Shown piece after piece: positions 13,234-26,050 of a stretch of 64,000 nt of DNA (its first letter is position 1; the number at the start of each line of letters is the position of its first letter). Origin of the DNA: Loxodes magnus (lineage: Eukaryota > Ciliophora > Karyorelictea > Loxodida > Loxodidae). Below the pieces are notes generated by a model. That model was given only the letters and a program-made list of their open reading frames with translations, was not told where the DNA came from and did not search any database. The stretch lies in NCBI GenBank assembly GCA_946699065.1, contig CAMPDV010000262.1, forward strand, positions 310,001 to 374,000, given 5' to 3'. The position numbers and the translations under genes were made by a program.

Positions 13234-14344
13234 TTTATTTATTTTTTTAAATACCAGTTAATTTTAAATGAAAAATATAATTTTTTTTAAATTTAAAATT
13301 TATAATTAAATCAGCCAAAAACTATAAAAATAGAATATATTTGTTTAATTTTATATTTGTTTTCTATTTTAAACTTTATTAACTTCTTACATTTAATATT
13401 CTACTAAATCTATTGAGAAAGCTTTTATTCTGTTTTATTGCAAATAAAATTTTGGAGCTGCATAAGAACTATAATAATTGTAAAGATGGTATGCTAAAAT
13501 GATAAATGGTAATAAATAACTAGAAATAAATAAATTTAAACTATAATTAAGATATAATTATTTATAAATACTTATATCTTTATACATTTATTTATTTTTC
13601 TTCTAATCTTCTATTGTAGTTTTACTAAATTAATTAAAAACTGAAGATTAAAGTTGCTAATTATTAATTAATATAATTTTACAGAAAAAGTTTAAAAATT
13701 GTATAATGAAAAAGTATTGGAATAAAGCCAATTTTCTAAATTTAAAAGTACAATTAACTACATTTTTTTAGTTATAAAATTAATAAAAACTTGAAAGAAT
13801 ATTAAAATTTGAGTTATTCCAAAACTTTTATTCAAATTATTGATTATAAATATATTAATAAAAAAATATAAAATATAGAAAATTTATGAATATTAACTTA
13901 TATAAAATTAATTTATTTTTAAGAGGAAATATTATTAAACATTTCCTTTAAATTAAAATAATAAATTTTAAAAATATTTAAAATATACAAAATAAAAACA
14001 AATTATCAAAAAAGGCAAATAAGGAAATAAATATTTTAATTTAAACATTATTTTATATTTAAGTAATAATTTTAAAAAAGATTTAAAATAAAATTAATTT
14101 TATAAATAATTAATCAAAAATTAAAGCTTTTATTGAAACAATTGCCTAAAATATATTAAAGCTGCTTTCTATATTTATTAAAAGTGATAAAATTATTATA
14201 ATTAATGAAAAAATAAGCAAATTTGATATAAATGAAATAAATAAAGAAATAGGAATTTATTAATTTAATTTATAGTAAAATAATATTTATTTATTTAAAA
14301 TATCTAGCTTATTTATTAAACTTATTTTTTAAGATTAAGATTAA
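13234..14344. other. AT-rich intergenic DNA
   Basis: This lies between the kinase start and the CCHC gene end. Composition changes sharply at about 14345, where GC-rich coding sequence begins. No element was recognised in the gap. Confidence 0.5.
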
Positions 14345-15310
14345 ATGAGAGTTAACAGTTATGCTAAAAAGCCGGTTAACGTCGGTGTTACTTTTGGACG
14401 GGTTTTTTTGACGGTTTTCCTTCCGCCGTGACACTCTTCGCGGCAAAATGTCACTCTGAGATCAGTCATTAAGAAAATCTTGAATATAAATGTGCGCCCT
14501 TGGGTCTTTCTAGTTCATTTCTTCTGGCGTTAATTTCCTATAAATCCTTCCGTTCGGATCGCAGTATAGCCTCTACTTATTAAAAAACAATTATCTTTCT
14601 TTTTGTTTTTAGGCTTATTCTGGTTTAATCCGCTTCAGTTCTAATGTCCTCCAATATTCTCTTTGTTAGTCTTAAAATTTACTGCAATTTCTAAAGAGAT
14701 GTCAGCTACTGCCACAGCAGTAACAAGATTTGGGCTGACTATATTGGATCTTGGGAGGTGAGGTAGAGGTCTAGGAGACGTGTTCTTACTCCAGATCCAT
14801 GAATTAATTTTACAGGAGAGCAGAATCCGGCTGATAAACCTACGCTTACACGTAATGGGTCTTCTGACCACTCAATTACTCGATAGTGCGACTCTGAAGT
14901 AAAATAGTATCGTGAGCTTATTTGAGCTCCGCTCGCATATCGAAAACCTCCTACTCAAGCTTAACAAGTCTGGCTTAATCCCAAGTACTCAACTTGGTGC
15001 CAGTTTGCATGATTTTTGTTAGAGTTTGCTTGAGGTCCTGTACCTCCTGTCTGAGCTCTGCTTACTCAATGGCTAGCTCGTTATCATAGACAGAGCCGGA
15101 CAGAGAGAAATAGCTCACTGAGGATTGTTGGAGTTAAGTTTTCTTTTTAGGTTTCTCTTCCTGCAGTGGCGTCCCTGGAGAATTCTGTAGATGTTTCTTC
15201 TGGGTCTGGGGAATAGTCTGTTGTTGATATTGGTCCTTTTCTTCCTTGCCCTCTTCCCCTTTTTTATTACCTGTTGGAGGTGGATAGAATCCTTTTTTCA
15301 GACCTGACAT
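14345..15310 (-). CDS. Coiled-coil CCHC zinc-knuckle protein (retroelement ORF1/gag-like), copy a
   Basis: Looks whole: one open frame from ATG at 15310 (MSGLKKGFYPPP...) for about 320 codons. Order: a Pro/Lys/Gln-rich head; coiled coil at about residues 75-150 (LRQEVQDLKQTLTKIM, LEQEVFDMRAELKQ); a Gln-rich linker; a CX2CX4HX4C knuckle CYCCGSSWHLFRNC; an EYW pair; and a downstream box RLYCDPNGRIYRK. The knuckle Trp and a later Trp are TGA. Codons are much richer in G and C than the surroundings, with a sharp edge at the 3' end, which suggests selection or recent arrival. It is divergent from copy b 620 bp away. Zinc knuckles and coiled coils are typical of nucleic-acid-binding ORF1 or gag proteins; a domesticated host gene is also possible. 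No polymerase is adjacent. Confidence 0.75.
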
Positions 15311-15929
15311 TTTGTTAATTTTTTTAAACTTATTTTTTAATTAGATATTAGCCTTTTAAATTAAGATGTTATTATTAAATTTTTAAGACATTTTGAAATT
15401 TCATACCAAGATGAAGCAAATTAATACATTTGATTACATTAATTTAAATCTTTTATTAATGCTCCTAATTAAAATATTAAAGGAAATAGCTAAAATTAGT
15501 TTTGGACAAAAAAATAAATTTAAAAAACCTCACAAGAAAATAAATTTATGCTAGATAAATCAAATTAAATAAAGGAAAAAGTACTAAATACTTAAATGAT
15601 TTTATAACTAAAAAATAAATTTCATCAAAGTAAATCAATCAATATCTTCAAGAGGAATAAACATAAAAATTAAAAAAAATTATAATTAATTTATTTTATT
15701 TGTCCTTTAAAAATGAAAATAAGCAATAGCTTATGATATTTATTATTGATTTATCGACTTAATAGTTCATATTTTTTATCAATTAAAATTAAGTTAGGCT
15801 TAAACATAAAAAAATAATTTATAAATAAAACAGATAGATAATTGAGATAGCAATGAAAAGCTCTTAGTAAATATAATTTTATAAATAAATAATTAATATT
15901 TAATTAAAAAATGGAAATAAGAAAAAAAT
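15311..15929. promoter_or_regulatory. Shared intergenic region of the divergent CCHC pair
   Basis: About 620 bp of AT-rich DNA separates the two start codons, so the two genes could share a bidirectional promoter. No promoter motif was recognised; this rests only on the head-to-head layout. Confidence 0.3.
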
Positions 15930-16805
15930 ATGGAAGGCTTAAAGAAAGGTTTCTACACCACCTCCAGGAAATAGGAGAGGAAACCAGAAGCCACTCTTAA
16001 TCAGTCGTCTTACACTTAACCCTAATCTTCTTCTTAATAAGACTTAACTCCGGTGAAGTAATATTAATTTTCCTTACCCAGGGAAGAATACCCAATTGCT
16101 AGGACAAGCCATGAACTCACTCCGTCAACGCAGGAAAAGCCAAGGAAGCAGCCTAAGTCGGCTCTACATTAGAAGGTGTCGGAAATCTATCCATCCGGGT
16201 AGTTGAGCATAGATCAACTAATCAAGGTAGTCATAAACCTATAGGAAGAGGTTAAGAAGCTCAAGAGCGAAAATACGAAGCTAATGGATTTAATTGAGCA
16301 ACAGGACTCAAGAGAGCTTCGAATGGCAAATTGGGAAAGGGAGCTTGACACTCTCTGGAAGTATTAGTAGGAAGAGTTGAAACAGATGAGCGCCTCAATA
16401 AAAACGATACAAGATTAGAATAAGGAAATAATATTAAGTTAGAGACAAGAAATTCCTAAGATCGACAAAATGGAAATAGAAGAAGAACAGGTAATCAAGA
16501 TGGAGCCGGCTAGAAAGATAAAGAAGAAATGTTACTTTTGTAAAAGCCAGAATCATCTGTACAGAAGATGTAAGAAATTCTAGAAATTCAAGAAAGAATA
16601 CTGAATTAAAGAAGAAAAGGAAAGGAAGAAACTGTATTGCAATAAAGACGGACAAATATACAAGAAAAAATAAAAACAATCAAGAACTTCAAGAATAGAG
16701 AAGATGAGAATTGGGACAAGAGAGAATCAAGAAGAAAAACCACCAAGATTAAAAAACTTGTATTTTATGCGGCGGCTTGAAGCTACTGTAAAACATTTAA
16801 ATTGA
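15930..16805 (+). CDS. Coiled-coil CCHC zinc-knuckle protein, copy b
   Basis: Looks whole. ATG at 15930 gives MEGLKKGFY, matching the start of copy a (MSGLKKGFY). The frame stays open for about 290 codons. Order: a Ser/Gln/Pro-rich head; coiled coil (LQEEVKKLKSENTKLMDLI); a short KMEIEEEQ linker; a CX2CX4HX4C knuckle CYFCKSQNHLYRRC; KEYW; the box KLYCNKDGQIYKK; and a basic tail. The sequence is well diverged from copy a, yet the same domain order and LYC box are kept, as expected for two members of a functional family. Composition is GC-richer than the flanks. The end near 16805 is set by the return of AT-rich DNA. Confidence 0.75.
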
Positions 16806-19182
16806 ATTAAATTAAAAAATGGAAATAAACATATCATAATTATCGAAGCAATTTTAAAATATTTGACCATTATAATTAATAAATATTTGCTTAAAATGTT
16901 CAAAAAATTAAATTTTTAAGTTAAATAAATTGCATGTATCTTCTTATAAATTCTGAAATTGTTTTTAAATTATTTCTTTAATCTATAGCATAATTTAATT
17001 TTAATGAGTAATTTCTTATATAAAATTTATTTAATTATAGAAATAATATTCATTGCCTCATATAAATTTAATAATTTTGAAAATATTATTTACAAAATAA
17101 AAGAAAGCTTTGCCTTAGTTAATTTAATTTTTATAGAGTACAATTCTTCAAGCAAGAACTTAAGAAATAATTATTTATTTTATTATTGCAAGAATTATTA
17201 TTTAGCTATTAAGATTGTTTAAATTCTTAAATTTTTTATTTAATATTTTGGTTTTATTGATTTAGTCATTTTTAAGAGATAAATAAAGTTTTTGAAAAAA
17301 GCAAATTATTAAATAATGTAGAATTGAAGAAACCAATAATTGCAGTAAAATATTATAAAATTTAATTTAGAAAATATTAATTAAAAATATCTAGGTAAAA
17401 GACTAAAAATTTAATTTAAGAAAAATTATATAATTAAATCGTATCAAATAAAATCTTACAAGAAGAATTCTATTAATAAGTTTTAAGATTCAAATTTTGA
17501 AATTAATTAACTCTTATATAATTAAAATCAATTTTAATTTCGATAGCTTAAAATAATTTTGTTTAAGATAAACTACATTTTGTTTTTATGTTTATTTATA
17601 AATTTTATTTTTTTATTTAAATTTATACCATATGGCTATTTTATAGGTTTATCTATTTGAGTCAAATGATGCAAAATTTCTTAAGTTTAAATAAAAAATT
17701 TAGAAATCTACTTGTAAGTTTTGCTAAAAACAATATAAAAATTAAAAAATTATAGGAAAAGAAAACTATTAAGCTACTTAAAATGCTTAAGTCGAAAGCA
17801 AATTTTACATCTGTCTTTACGTACATAATTTATTTTGCTTTAGTTGTAAATAGAAACAAAAATTTTGATAATCTAGAGGATGATTAAACACTTTTTTAAC
17901 TTTATTATCGTCTTTCATGTTCTATTTTTCTTAAATATGCATTTCTAATATTTTTAATGTTTGCTTAAGTTTTTCTACAATATTTTAAAAAGTATTTTAT
18001 TCAATTTAAAATTAAAAAGACTTACTTAATTTAAAATTTATTTAATATTTAATTTATTTAAACTACATATAAAATTTAAAAATGTTTAAATTTAAGAGTT
18101 GCTACATTCTTAATATATTTATATATGAATTATATTTTTTCATTTTTTTAATTTCTTTATTATTTGTTTACTTATTATGTTAATTTATAGAAAAAGTTTA
18201 TTATAGCTAATCTTAATTTTATATTCTTTTTAAAAAAATTAAGTAGATTATTAGTTTATTATTATTAAAACTTTCGATTTATTTTGATAATTAACTTTTA
18301 ATTTATTTTCAATTAAAAAATTTTTTTGCTTTAAAATAAAAAACAGAAAATAGCTGATTTGAAAATAATTGAAATTTTTATAATATAAAATAATGAAAAA
18401 GTCTCTGTAAAATTTAATTTAAATTAAGGAAATAATAATTGTCAAATAGTTAAATATATTATACATTTATTTTATAAATAATTGAAATAATTAAAATACA
18501 TTTTATAAATAACTCTTTTGAAAATTTAAATCAACGAACTTAATTTATGTCAAACTATTTTAGCTAGAAAGAAAAAAATGTAAAAATTGATAATTAAATA
18601 CAAAAGAATTTTAATTACTAGTTTTAAAATCTAAATTTTAATTGTTTTTAAGAATAAAATTCAAAAAATATTTAATTGAAGATTCTTAGCTTTTTCTAAA
18701 TAGCTAAAGAAGAATCATTTAATAGAATGTAGCTCGAATTTATTAATACTACATTATTTTAAAAGATTTATCTGAAATATTTTTAAAGTAGCTTAATATA
18801 AATAAATCAAAAACTTTTTATTAAAGCATAAGCAGAGTAAATAATTAAAAATTTTTTAATGTAATTGAAATTTATTATGATAATATAATTTGAATTAATA
18901 GAAAATATTTTAAGCATTCTTTACATTTAATTCAATCTTTCGTAATATTCCAAGAACCATAAATTTTTAATTTTTTTATTCTTTTTAACTTCAATAGAGT
19001 CACTTAACTTTGTAAATAAATCATATTGGAATTAAAAACTAAAAAGTATTTGTTCAATTATTATTTGGATGAATTAAAATAAGCAGCATATAGAAGTAGA
19101 AAAAAATATTTAAATTAAAATATAAATATAATACAGGATAATTACAAATTATTTATAAAAAAGTTAAAAAGCTTTGTTAAAG
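16806..19182. other. AT-rich stretch, no gene recognised
   Basis: About 2.4 kb without a conserved motif on either strand. Small open frames, such as one at 17004-17222, show no family features. Confidence 0.5.
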
Positions 19183-19340
19183 CCTTAGTAGTCAACCATC
19201 TGACCTATTCTATCAGCTTGTCTCTATTGTTTTGCCTTGAATTCCTACTAGGCTTAGTTAGGCGGTGTAGCACTTCATTAGTGCCCCATCCTTTAATATT
19301 CGGAATAGTTTTGGTCTTGCACTTAGCGTTCTTAATTATT
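19183..19340 (-). repeat. Short GC-richer repeat with a 3' box related to the A-element
   Basis: On the minus strand the segment holds a perfect hairpin gcactaatgaagtgc followed by tacaccgcc. The minus-strand A-element copy has cactaatgaggtgccacgc at the matching place. The rest differs. This suggests a second short repeat family sharing a 3' module, or a very diverged A-element. Confidence 0.4.
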
Positions 19341-19839
19341 TATCCAAGGATTAAGATTTGAATTAAAGAATTTTTTTCTATAAATTTTTCCGCTTTATGT
19401 TGGATATATCCTAAATAGTTTTCTAAATTATATTTTATTATTTTCTACTACTATATTATTTTTTCTTTAAAGTATAATTAAAATAGATTTTAGTAATTTG
19501 CCATATTTTAAAGAGTAACCAATATATTTGACAAATATTTTATTGAGTAAGATCTATAACATCTGATAAATTAAAATTTTTAATAAATATTTGAAAATAA
19601 TAAATGATTAAAGATAAATTAGTTTTTTATTTGATAAGGAAGAAGTTAATTAAGTTGAAGAGAAATTTCCTATATTAAAATATGAATTAGTGGTTTACTT
19701 TAATACTAAAATTTGCTTAACCTAATTTAAAAAATGAACAAAATTTAGAAATAATTATAATTTTTTATTTTTAAGTTAACTTGTTTAAAGATAAATATAA
19801 ATTTAGTTTATGAAAGTAAATATAGTGCTCTATTATATC

Positions 19840-19985
19840 TATCAGAAATCTGATTTAACTTATAATTAAATGCTTTAAGAGCAGCATTTTTACTTATTTT
19901 TTGAAAATTAAGCATCTAGTATATCGAAAGATCATATAGATTTTCTTTGCTTTCATTCAGCATAAAATCTTTGGTTTATAAATAA
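19840..19985 (+). pseudogene. Gene fragment paralogous to 60305-60440
   Basis: About 140 bp match the long membrane-protein gene near 60.3 kb at DNA and protein level. Shared peptides include LQEQH, NQASS or YQASS, and HIDF(L/I)CFHSAQN. The match stops just before the A-element at 20008, so this piece seems to be a truncated or interrupted paralogue. Confidence 0.5.
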
Positions 19986-20007
19986 GTAAATAAATAAATA
20001 AAAAATG

Positions 20008-20306
20008 ATTATAGAGCGCGTGGCACCTCATTAGTGTGCAGTTCTTTCAATATTAATATTTAATATTTAATATTAAGAAAATGTTCTCATGTTTCTTGTT
20101 AAAATTCTAAAGGTCCGATGAGTCATGTCAGTTTCTCCAAATGGGGAATCTTCTTATTAAAAATTATTCTATAATCTTGAGTCAAATGCTTCAGTCTTCT
20201 TAATAAGGTCCAAATAAGAGTTAGTTATTAATTCGGTAATTAGAAGGCCCGTCATCAAACTTTCATACTTCTAGAGAGAAGCATCGAGGTAAGTTAGGTA
20301 TGTCTC
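20008..20306 (-). repeat. A-element copy 2, truncated
   Basis: The reverse complement matches 43270-43590 and 580-860, with the same boxes in order, ending at its 3' side in (AAAT)n as seen on the plus strand (19975-20005). The 5' part with the A-box is absent. It sits directly against the start of the duplicated membrane-protein gene. Confidence 0.65.
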
Positions 20307-23300
20307 AGATCAACCTTTTAAGGATATAATAAAGAATCTTAATAAAAGCACTAAAAATTATAACTAAATCAAGAACATAATCTTAAAGGATTCTAATTAT
20401 ATTTCCAGCAAAAGGAACGGTATAGATAAGGCAAGTAAGATCAGTTTTCAAAAAGATAATTAAAAAATTCTAAATAACAAAGGTTAAGAACCTGCAACAT
20501 CAACAAAGTTTGTATTATTGTCTTTATTTCGTTCTTTTTTATGATAATTTATTTTCTATATTTTCTAATCTTTTAATGAAACTTGTAGCAATCATTTCTT
20601 TTTCTGGATTCAATTCTGTTTTTAATTCTATTGGTATTTTTTCTATTTCCATTTTTGTGTCGTATTTAAAATTTTATTATGATTAAGTTCAGAGTTATTC
20701 TTCCGTTATTAATTTGCTACAAATAAGTTATCTTCTAAGTATTAGTAATTCGTTGTTCTAATCTTCTATGTTACTCATTAGTTCCCGTATTTTTTCGCCT
20801 AAGTTGTAAGTTGTTTCTTCATAATTTGAGATTACTTTTTACATTTGGTCTAATTAAATTTAAAGTTTTTGATTAGTTTCGTTTTTAGGTTAACTTATCT
20901 CTATTTATCCTACCATAACTTTACCTTCTGAAGAAGAGCTTGGCTCCTCCTATTGTTATTATTTTTTCTAAATTTCTTTTGCCGCTTTTCTCTTTTAAAA
21001 GTAAAAATTAAACAACCTTTAAGTAAAGCCTTGCAATAATAGCTCTATTTCAAAATTTTTATAAGAAGCATAAAATTAATGAGCAATTTCTGCTTTATAA
21101 TAATCACTCCCTTGCAGCCGAACAGTAAAGACACAAATAAAACCAAAATCAGCTGATTTGAGAAGTATGACAAATAAATAAATCTAGGTTGAAGACACTT
21201 AGGCTCCTTATGAATAAGTAAATAAAAGTAATAAATAAATAAGTAGAGTTTCACCTTTATATTACTAAACCTCGTTTTCAAGTTTAGGTACTATATGCGA
21301 AGAAAGCTTTTAAAGTTCTAAGTCAAGTTTGCAATTGATTTCTAATGAAGAAACTTCCTCTAATTAATCGCTTCAACTTAATGAAGAAGAAATAGAGTAA
21401 GAAACTTTAGAAAAAGAAAACAAAAAAGGATCATAATAAATAGTTCTCTTATTTTCTTGCATGGCGGGTTTATTTAAGTCTATTTGTACTTGGTAATATA
21501 GACATGAATCAACCTTAGAATTTTTATAAAAATGTTTAATATATTATTATATAAACTCCTCATCATTATTTCATATTTCTCTCTTAAATTCTCATTTTCT
21601 TAATTTCTTAAATGTTCTTAAAATTCTTATAATTTTTTAATAGCTAAAAGCTGAAATATTAGTTCCTTAGATTTCTGATATAATAAAACATGATTTTTAC
21701 TAGGTTTCAATTAAAAAAGCTAGAAAGAAAACATATATGAAAAGAGAAAATTTCAAGCACTGTATAAAAACCCTTAAATACTAAATGTTTGAAAAAGTTC
21801 AGCTAAACTAAATGTTTAAAAAAGATCAATTTAATAGAAGATTTTAATTAAAAATCTTCATCTAATAAATATAAAGATACATATCTAATTTATTGTAAAC
21901 AAATTAAACTCTTTTATTATAATTTATTTCCAATACTAGAGTATATTAAAATGTTGTCTTTAACTAAGTAATTATGAGATAAAGTTATATGATGTTTATA
22001 GTTAGTCTCTATTTAATTATTATTTGTATATTTATTATAATTTAATTTCAAGAGTGAAAACTTATCTTAAGGTATTTATCATAATATTATTTAACTTGAA
22101 GTTATCTTTAATTTTAAAAGAAAAAGAATTAGAGTTTCTTTTTTATTTTAAGAATACCCTTTATTATTTAATCTTTCTAAAATTAATATTTAGTTATAAT
22201 TTTATTACTAATGATTCATCTAAACTTAAGATAAAAGCTTAGACCATTGATATTATATAGATAAATTTAGATAAATTGCTGAGAAATCATAAATAATAGC
22301 AATAATATGCTATACTTAATCTAATTTTATAGTATGAATTATCTAATTAATAATATAGATAATTTCATTTATATTTTAAGCTTATATTTCTTTATGATGC
22401 TTTATCTGAAGATTATTTATTTTAAATTATTAGAATAAAAATAATCCAAATTATTAAGTAGATTTTAGATTATTTTCTTCTAAAATTTTATACTAATAAA
22501 GATACAAATATCCCTTAGTTTGATATAGAGTTTATTGATTATACACTTAAATAAAGATATTTAAATTTTCTATTAAGATTCATCTTATTATTTAAAAGTA
22601 GAACAGATTAATACTAAATGTAGCCATTATGCAAGATAAATAGCTATTATATAGTTTCTACTAAGTAATTTAAAATTCTAACTTCTAGATATATTTTAAT
22701 ATTTTAACTTTTATTTAAAATTATGATCAACTTAACTAAATAGCTTTAAACCTCTACTATTTTAAATAATTTTCTGCACTTTTTTATTTTATTATTGTTG
22801 TGTTGAACTATTTTCTTTCTAGAGACTTTAAAATTAAAAAATTATAAATTTAAATCTATATTTAGTTACTTTTTCTAAATTGCTAGCTTTACTAATGCTA
22901 TATATATTTTCGCTATTCTGCTTGTTTAATATAATTTTCTCTTTTTTAGGTTAAAAAAATCTTAAGAATATTTAAATTTGAGTGTTCCTATAAAATATTA
23001 CTGTAATTTAATCTGCTCTTTGTTGATATTGATGATTTTAGAGTTTGATAATCTTCATTAATATCTTATATTTTCTGATTTAATATAACTTAATATCTTA
23101 ACTATGATAAGAAAGAATAAACTAGTAGATAATTTAGTTATTTTCTAGTGGTTATTCTAATTTTATATCTATCTTAAATAAATAATTAGTATCTTAATGA
23201 TAAAAGCTATAATATCTGAATTTCCTAAAAGTTAAATTCTATACAGCTTTCTATAATAGATTCAATTATCTTAGCTATTTTATCTTATTAAACTAATTTC

Positions 23301-24450
23301 TTAAGCTACTATTTAATTTTAATATTCTACGCCCTCACCTTTAGTTAGTTCATAATATTTAATTTATTGGCTTTCTAAATCTTATTTGGTACTTAATCCT
23401 TTTATTTATTCTTCTAGTGTCTTAGTTTCCTTTAGCTACTTTTATAGTAATAATTCTCAATTTGTATCTTAAATTAATAATAAAATGCTTAAATTATTTT
23501 ATAGTTTTTGCTTAGATATTAATTAAAAATATTAAATCTCTTAAATAAGTAAAATGCATTCTAATTTATGAATTATAAGCTTTAAAGCTATTAAAATATT
23601 AGTTAAATGTATAATAAGCTAGTAATCTGATTTATAAGATACTTAGTTAGAAACGCTTAATAGAAAAGCCTTAGTAATTAAGATTTATAAGATAGTACTT
23701 ATTATAATTATTAACTTTTTATTTCTATATTCTATATACCTTTATAAAGTAACTATTAATTATGCATATTATTATTATATAATTATAGAGATATTTATCT
23801 TTATTATTACAAGTACCAATACCTTAAATTTATTTAAATACTAATCAATCATATCAATTACTAACAATCAATTACCACTATCTATCATTATTATATTAAC
23901 TATTAATTACTTATCCATTATATTTAATACTCATCATTTATATTTTATATTCCTATCTTTAAACATAATCAGTCATCACTTATTTACATTTATTACTTAA
24001 ACATTATCAAAAGTTAAATACCTTTTGCTTTATATGCTTCAGAATTAATTACACAATAATATATAAATATTAATTTTTTTAATTTAAATAATTTATTCAA
24101 AAGCAAAAGTCACATGTTGTATTGCAAGTTTATTTCTCTAAATTATGTCATTCCATTCTCAGATTATCTTCATTAAAAATATTTATTTAGTTAAGCTTTT
24201 ATTTATTATCTTATAATATTTTTTTCTTTCTATATTCTTGTAATCAGACTTCAAATATTTTAATTTTTTTAGCATAATATTCGTATTTCCATTTTCATTA
24301 TTAATTTTAAAAGTTCTTCAGTAGCATTAGTAGATCCAATTAAATCTAATATTTTAGCATCTATTTATCTTATAAATAAATTTTATTTATTTAATTTTTT
24401 TAAGATTTTTAATTAATTTTTTCTCACAATTCTAAGATCTAGTTATAATT
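20307..24450 (+). CDS. Membrane-protein gene, copy 1 (interrupted paralogue of 33700-42480)
   Basis: The plus strand encodes the same protein as copy 2. Conserved peptides include KLQLNQEHNLKGF, FSKRQLKN, LMSNFCFIIITPLQPNSKD, WFEKY, QINLGWRHLGS, SPLYYQ, SFSSSLGTI and LQLNEEEIEQETLE, then GSQQIVLLFSCMA and more hydrophobic sequence. The Trp codons in WFEKY and LGWRHL are TGA. A candidate 16-nt intron (21228-21243) keeps the frame. Relative to copy 2 the exon is split by a 503-bp insertion at 20493-20995, and the 5' side is cut by an A-element, so this copy is probably not functional. The function of the family was not recognised. It seems to be a basic N-terminal region, a Ser/Glu-rich linker and then membrane segments. 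DNA similarity to copy 2 continues to about 24450. Confidence 0.5.
20493..20540 (+). repeat. Left arm of a 48-bp inverted repeat
   Basis: Begins tgcaacatcaac and ends cgttctttttt. The exact reverse complement is at 26051-26098. No target-site duplication is visible outside the arms (gaacc on the left, aatca on the right). Confidence 0.85.
20493..20995 (-). mobile_element. 503-bp insertion carrying a fragment of a CCHC-family coiled-coil protein
   Basis: The paralogous locus near 34434 lacks this segment: gaacc joins directly to ctaaaagtaaaaatt there. The insertion starts with the 48-bp sequence that recurs inverted at 26051-26098. Its minus strand encodes a coiled-coil fragment (for example LGEKIRELMSNIEDQ, KMEIEKIPIELKTE, RLENIENKLSQKR) resembling the linker of the CCHC proteins. 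It is incomplete: no knuckle lies within it. Confidence 0.6.
21228..21243 (+). other. Candidate 16-nt intron, copy 1
   Basis: The sequence gtaataaataaataag is bounded by GT and AG. Removing it joins the LGWRHLGS frame to the SPLYYQ/SFSSSLGTI frame, both conserved with copy 2. The same 16 nt occur at the same place in copy 2. Confidence 0.55.
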
Positions 24451-26050
24451 TTCGTGTATCTAATTTAATTTAAATTAAAGAGATTGTAAAAAGAAGTATT
24501 TTTATCTTTTGATTTTATATTTTATATTATAATTGTAGTTATTTTAATTATTTTTAGTTTCCCAATTTTTAATATTTTCTCATAATGCTTCATCAGATAT
24601 TTTGCTTTACAGACAAAACCTATTTGATTATACTTATCCCTATAATTTTCTTATTTATTAAAAGGTTTAATTTTAAAGTTATTCAACCCTTTAAGTTTAG
24701 TTTATTTTAATTAGAAGCTCTTTATAGTAAAGCTATTTTGCATTTATCATAAAACATATTAACAATCTGAAATAAAAACTTCTTTAAGAAAGGGTTATTT
24801 AGTTTTTAAAAAATTAAAGATTCCAGCTAGAGAAATATCTATTTAGCTTAATTTTATTTAAGCCTTTGTTTCTAAACTACTGCAAGAATAATTTAGAATT
24901 TCCACCTAATTATAGTATAATATTTTTAAACTAAGACATTAAAAATATTTTAATTTATTATTTATTTTTATAAGCATAGATTCTTATAATAAACTTCCTT
25001 TTTTCTAAAGAATGTTTTATAAAAAATTTATTCAGCATTATGCTTTCTAAGCATAGAAGATTCAAATTGACATTTAAATAATGCAAGTTCAAAATTCCAT
25101 GTATCTCCTCTTTAATTCTTTTAAGCATGTATTTCTCATTGCTATAATTGTTTAACAGATATATAAAAATAATCTTTACCTTCTAATTCACCACGCAACA
25201 CTAACTTCCTTAAGCATTAAGGAAAAAATAAAAATAAACTATAAAATAAATTATAAATCTAAATTTCTTGTAGAAAAGTTCCTTTACATTTTAAGCTTCC
25301 TCATTGTTGTTTAAAAGCATTAAATACAAGAAAAGTAGCTTTGTCGGCAATCCATTAAGAAAATAGAGCAGGAATTATAGATATTCTTTAAGCATTATAA
25401 TTAGCTATTTGCTTAAAATAATTCCTTTTTTATATTCTAATATACTTAAACATTTCATTAGTAATTCTTAATACCCAGAAAATCACATAAGTATTTAAAC
25501 TTATAAAAGGATTTATTTATTCTTTTCAAGTTACATATACTTCTTAAGTTTAAAAATTTGATAATTTTAAATACTTTTTCACTAAAAAATTAGTTTCATT
25601 TTATTTACTTGGAATATAATTTAAATTTACGTTGTAGTAATTTTTTCTAAATCCAAGTTTAACTATTTTATTAATAATCAATTTCGGTGATGAATTACAA
25701 AATCTCTCATTTCAACAATTTGATGCAACGAATACTCTACCTAATTTAAAATAAAATATTCCTTGTTTTGCATCTAAATAAGTTCTCCTTGTCCTTTAAA
25801 CTTATCTTAGTTTTTAACATTAAGTCTTAATATTCATTTCTATAATAATTAAAAGTTTCTCCTTAATATATTCTTCCATAAGCTTTCTAACAAACATCCT
25901 AGTCTTGCATTATTCCTTTAAAACTTTATTCTTCATATTTAAGTCCGCTCCTATATATAAAAATTCCAATGTCAAGTTTCATCATCAAACCAATTCTTAC
26001 CATATATTAAACCTAATAATCTCTTTTTTAATTTAATTAATTAATTAATT
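24451..26050 (-). other. Unresolved open region between gene copy 1 and the right inverted repeat
   Basis: This segment has no counterpart in copy 2. All three minus-strand frames give plausible peptides because no codon stops, so the true frame cannot be chosen by eye. One frame has GIFYFKLGRVFVASNCW and ADKATFLVFNAFKQQW; another has IFIYRSGLKYEEQSFKG. A gene or transposon ORF is likely but its product was not recognised. Confidence 0.3.

Noticed and set aside
24451-26050. Assignment as a transposase gene
   Set aside because: No DDE or other catalytic motif could be seen, and all three frames look equally protein-like in this stop-free code.
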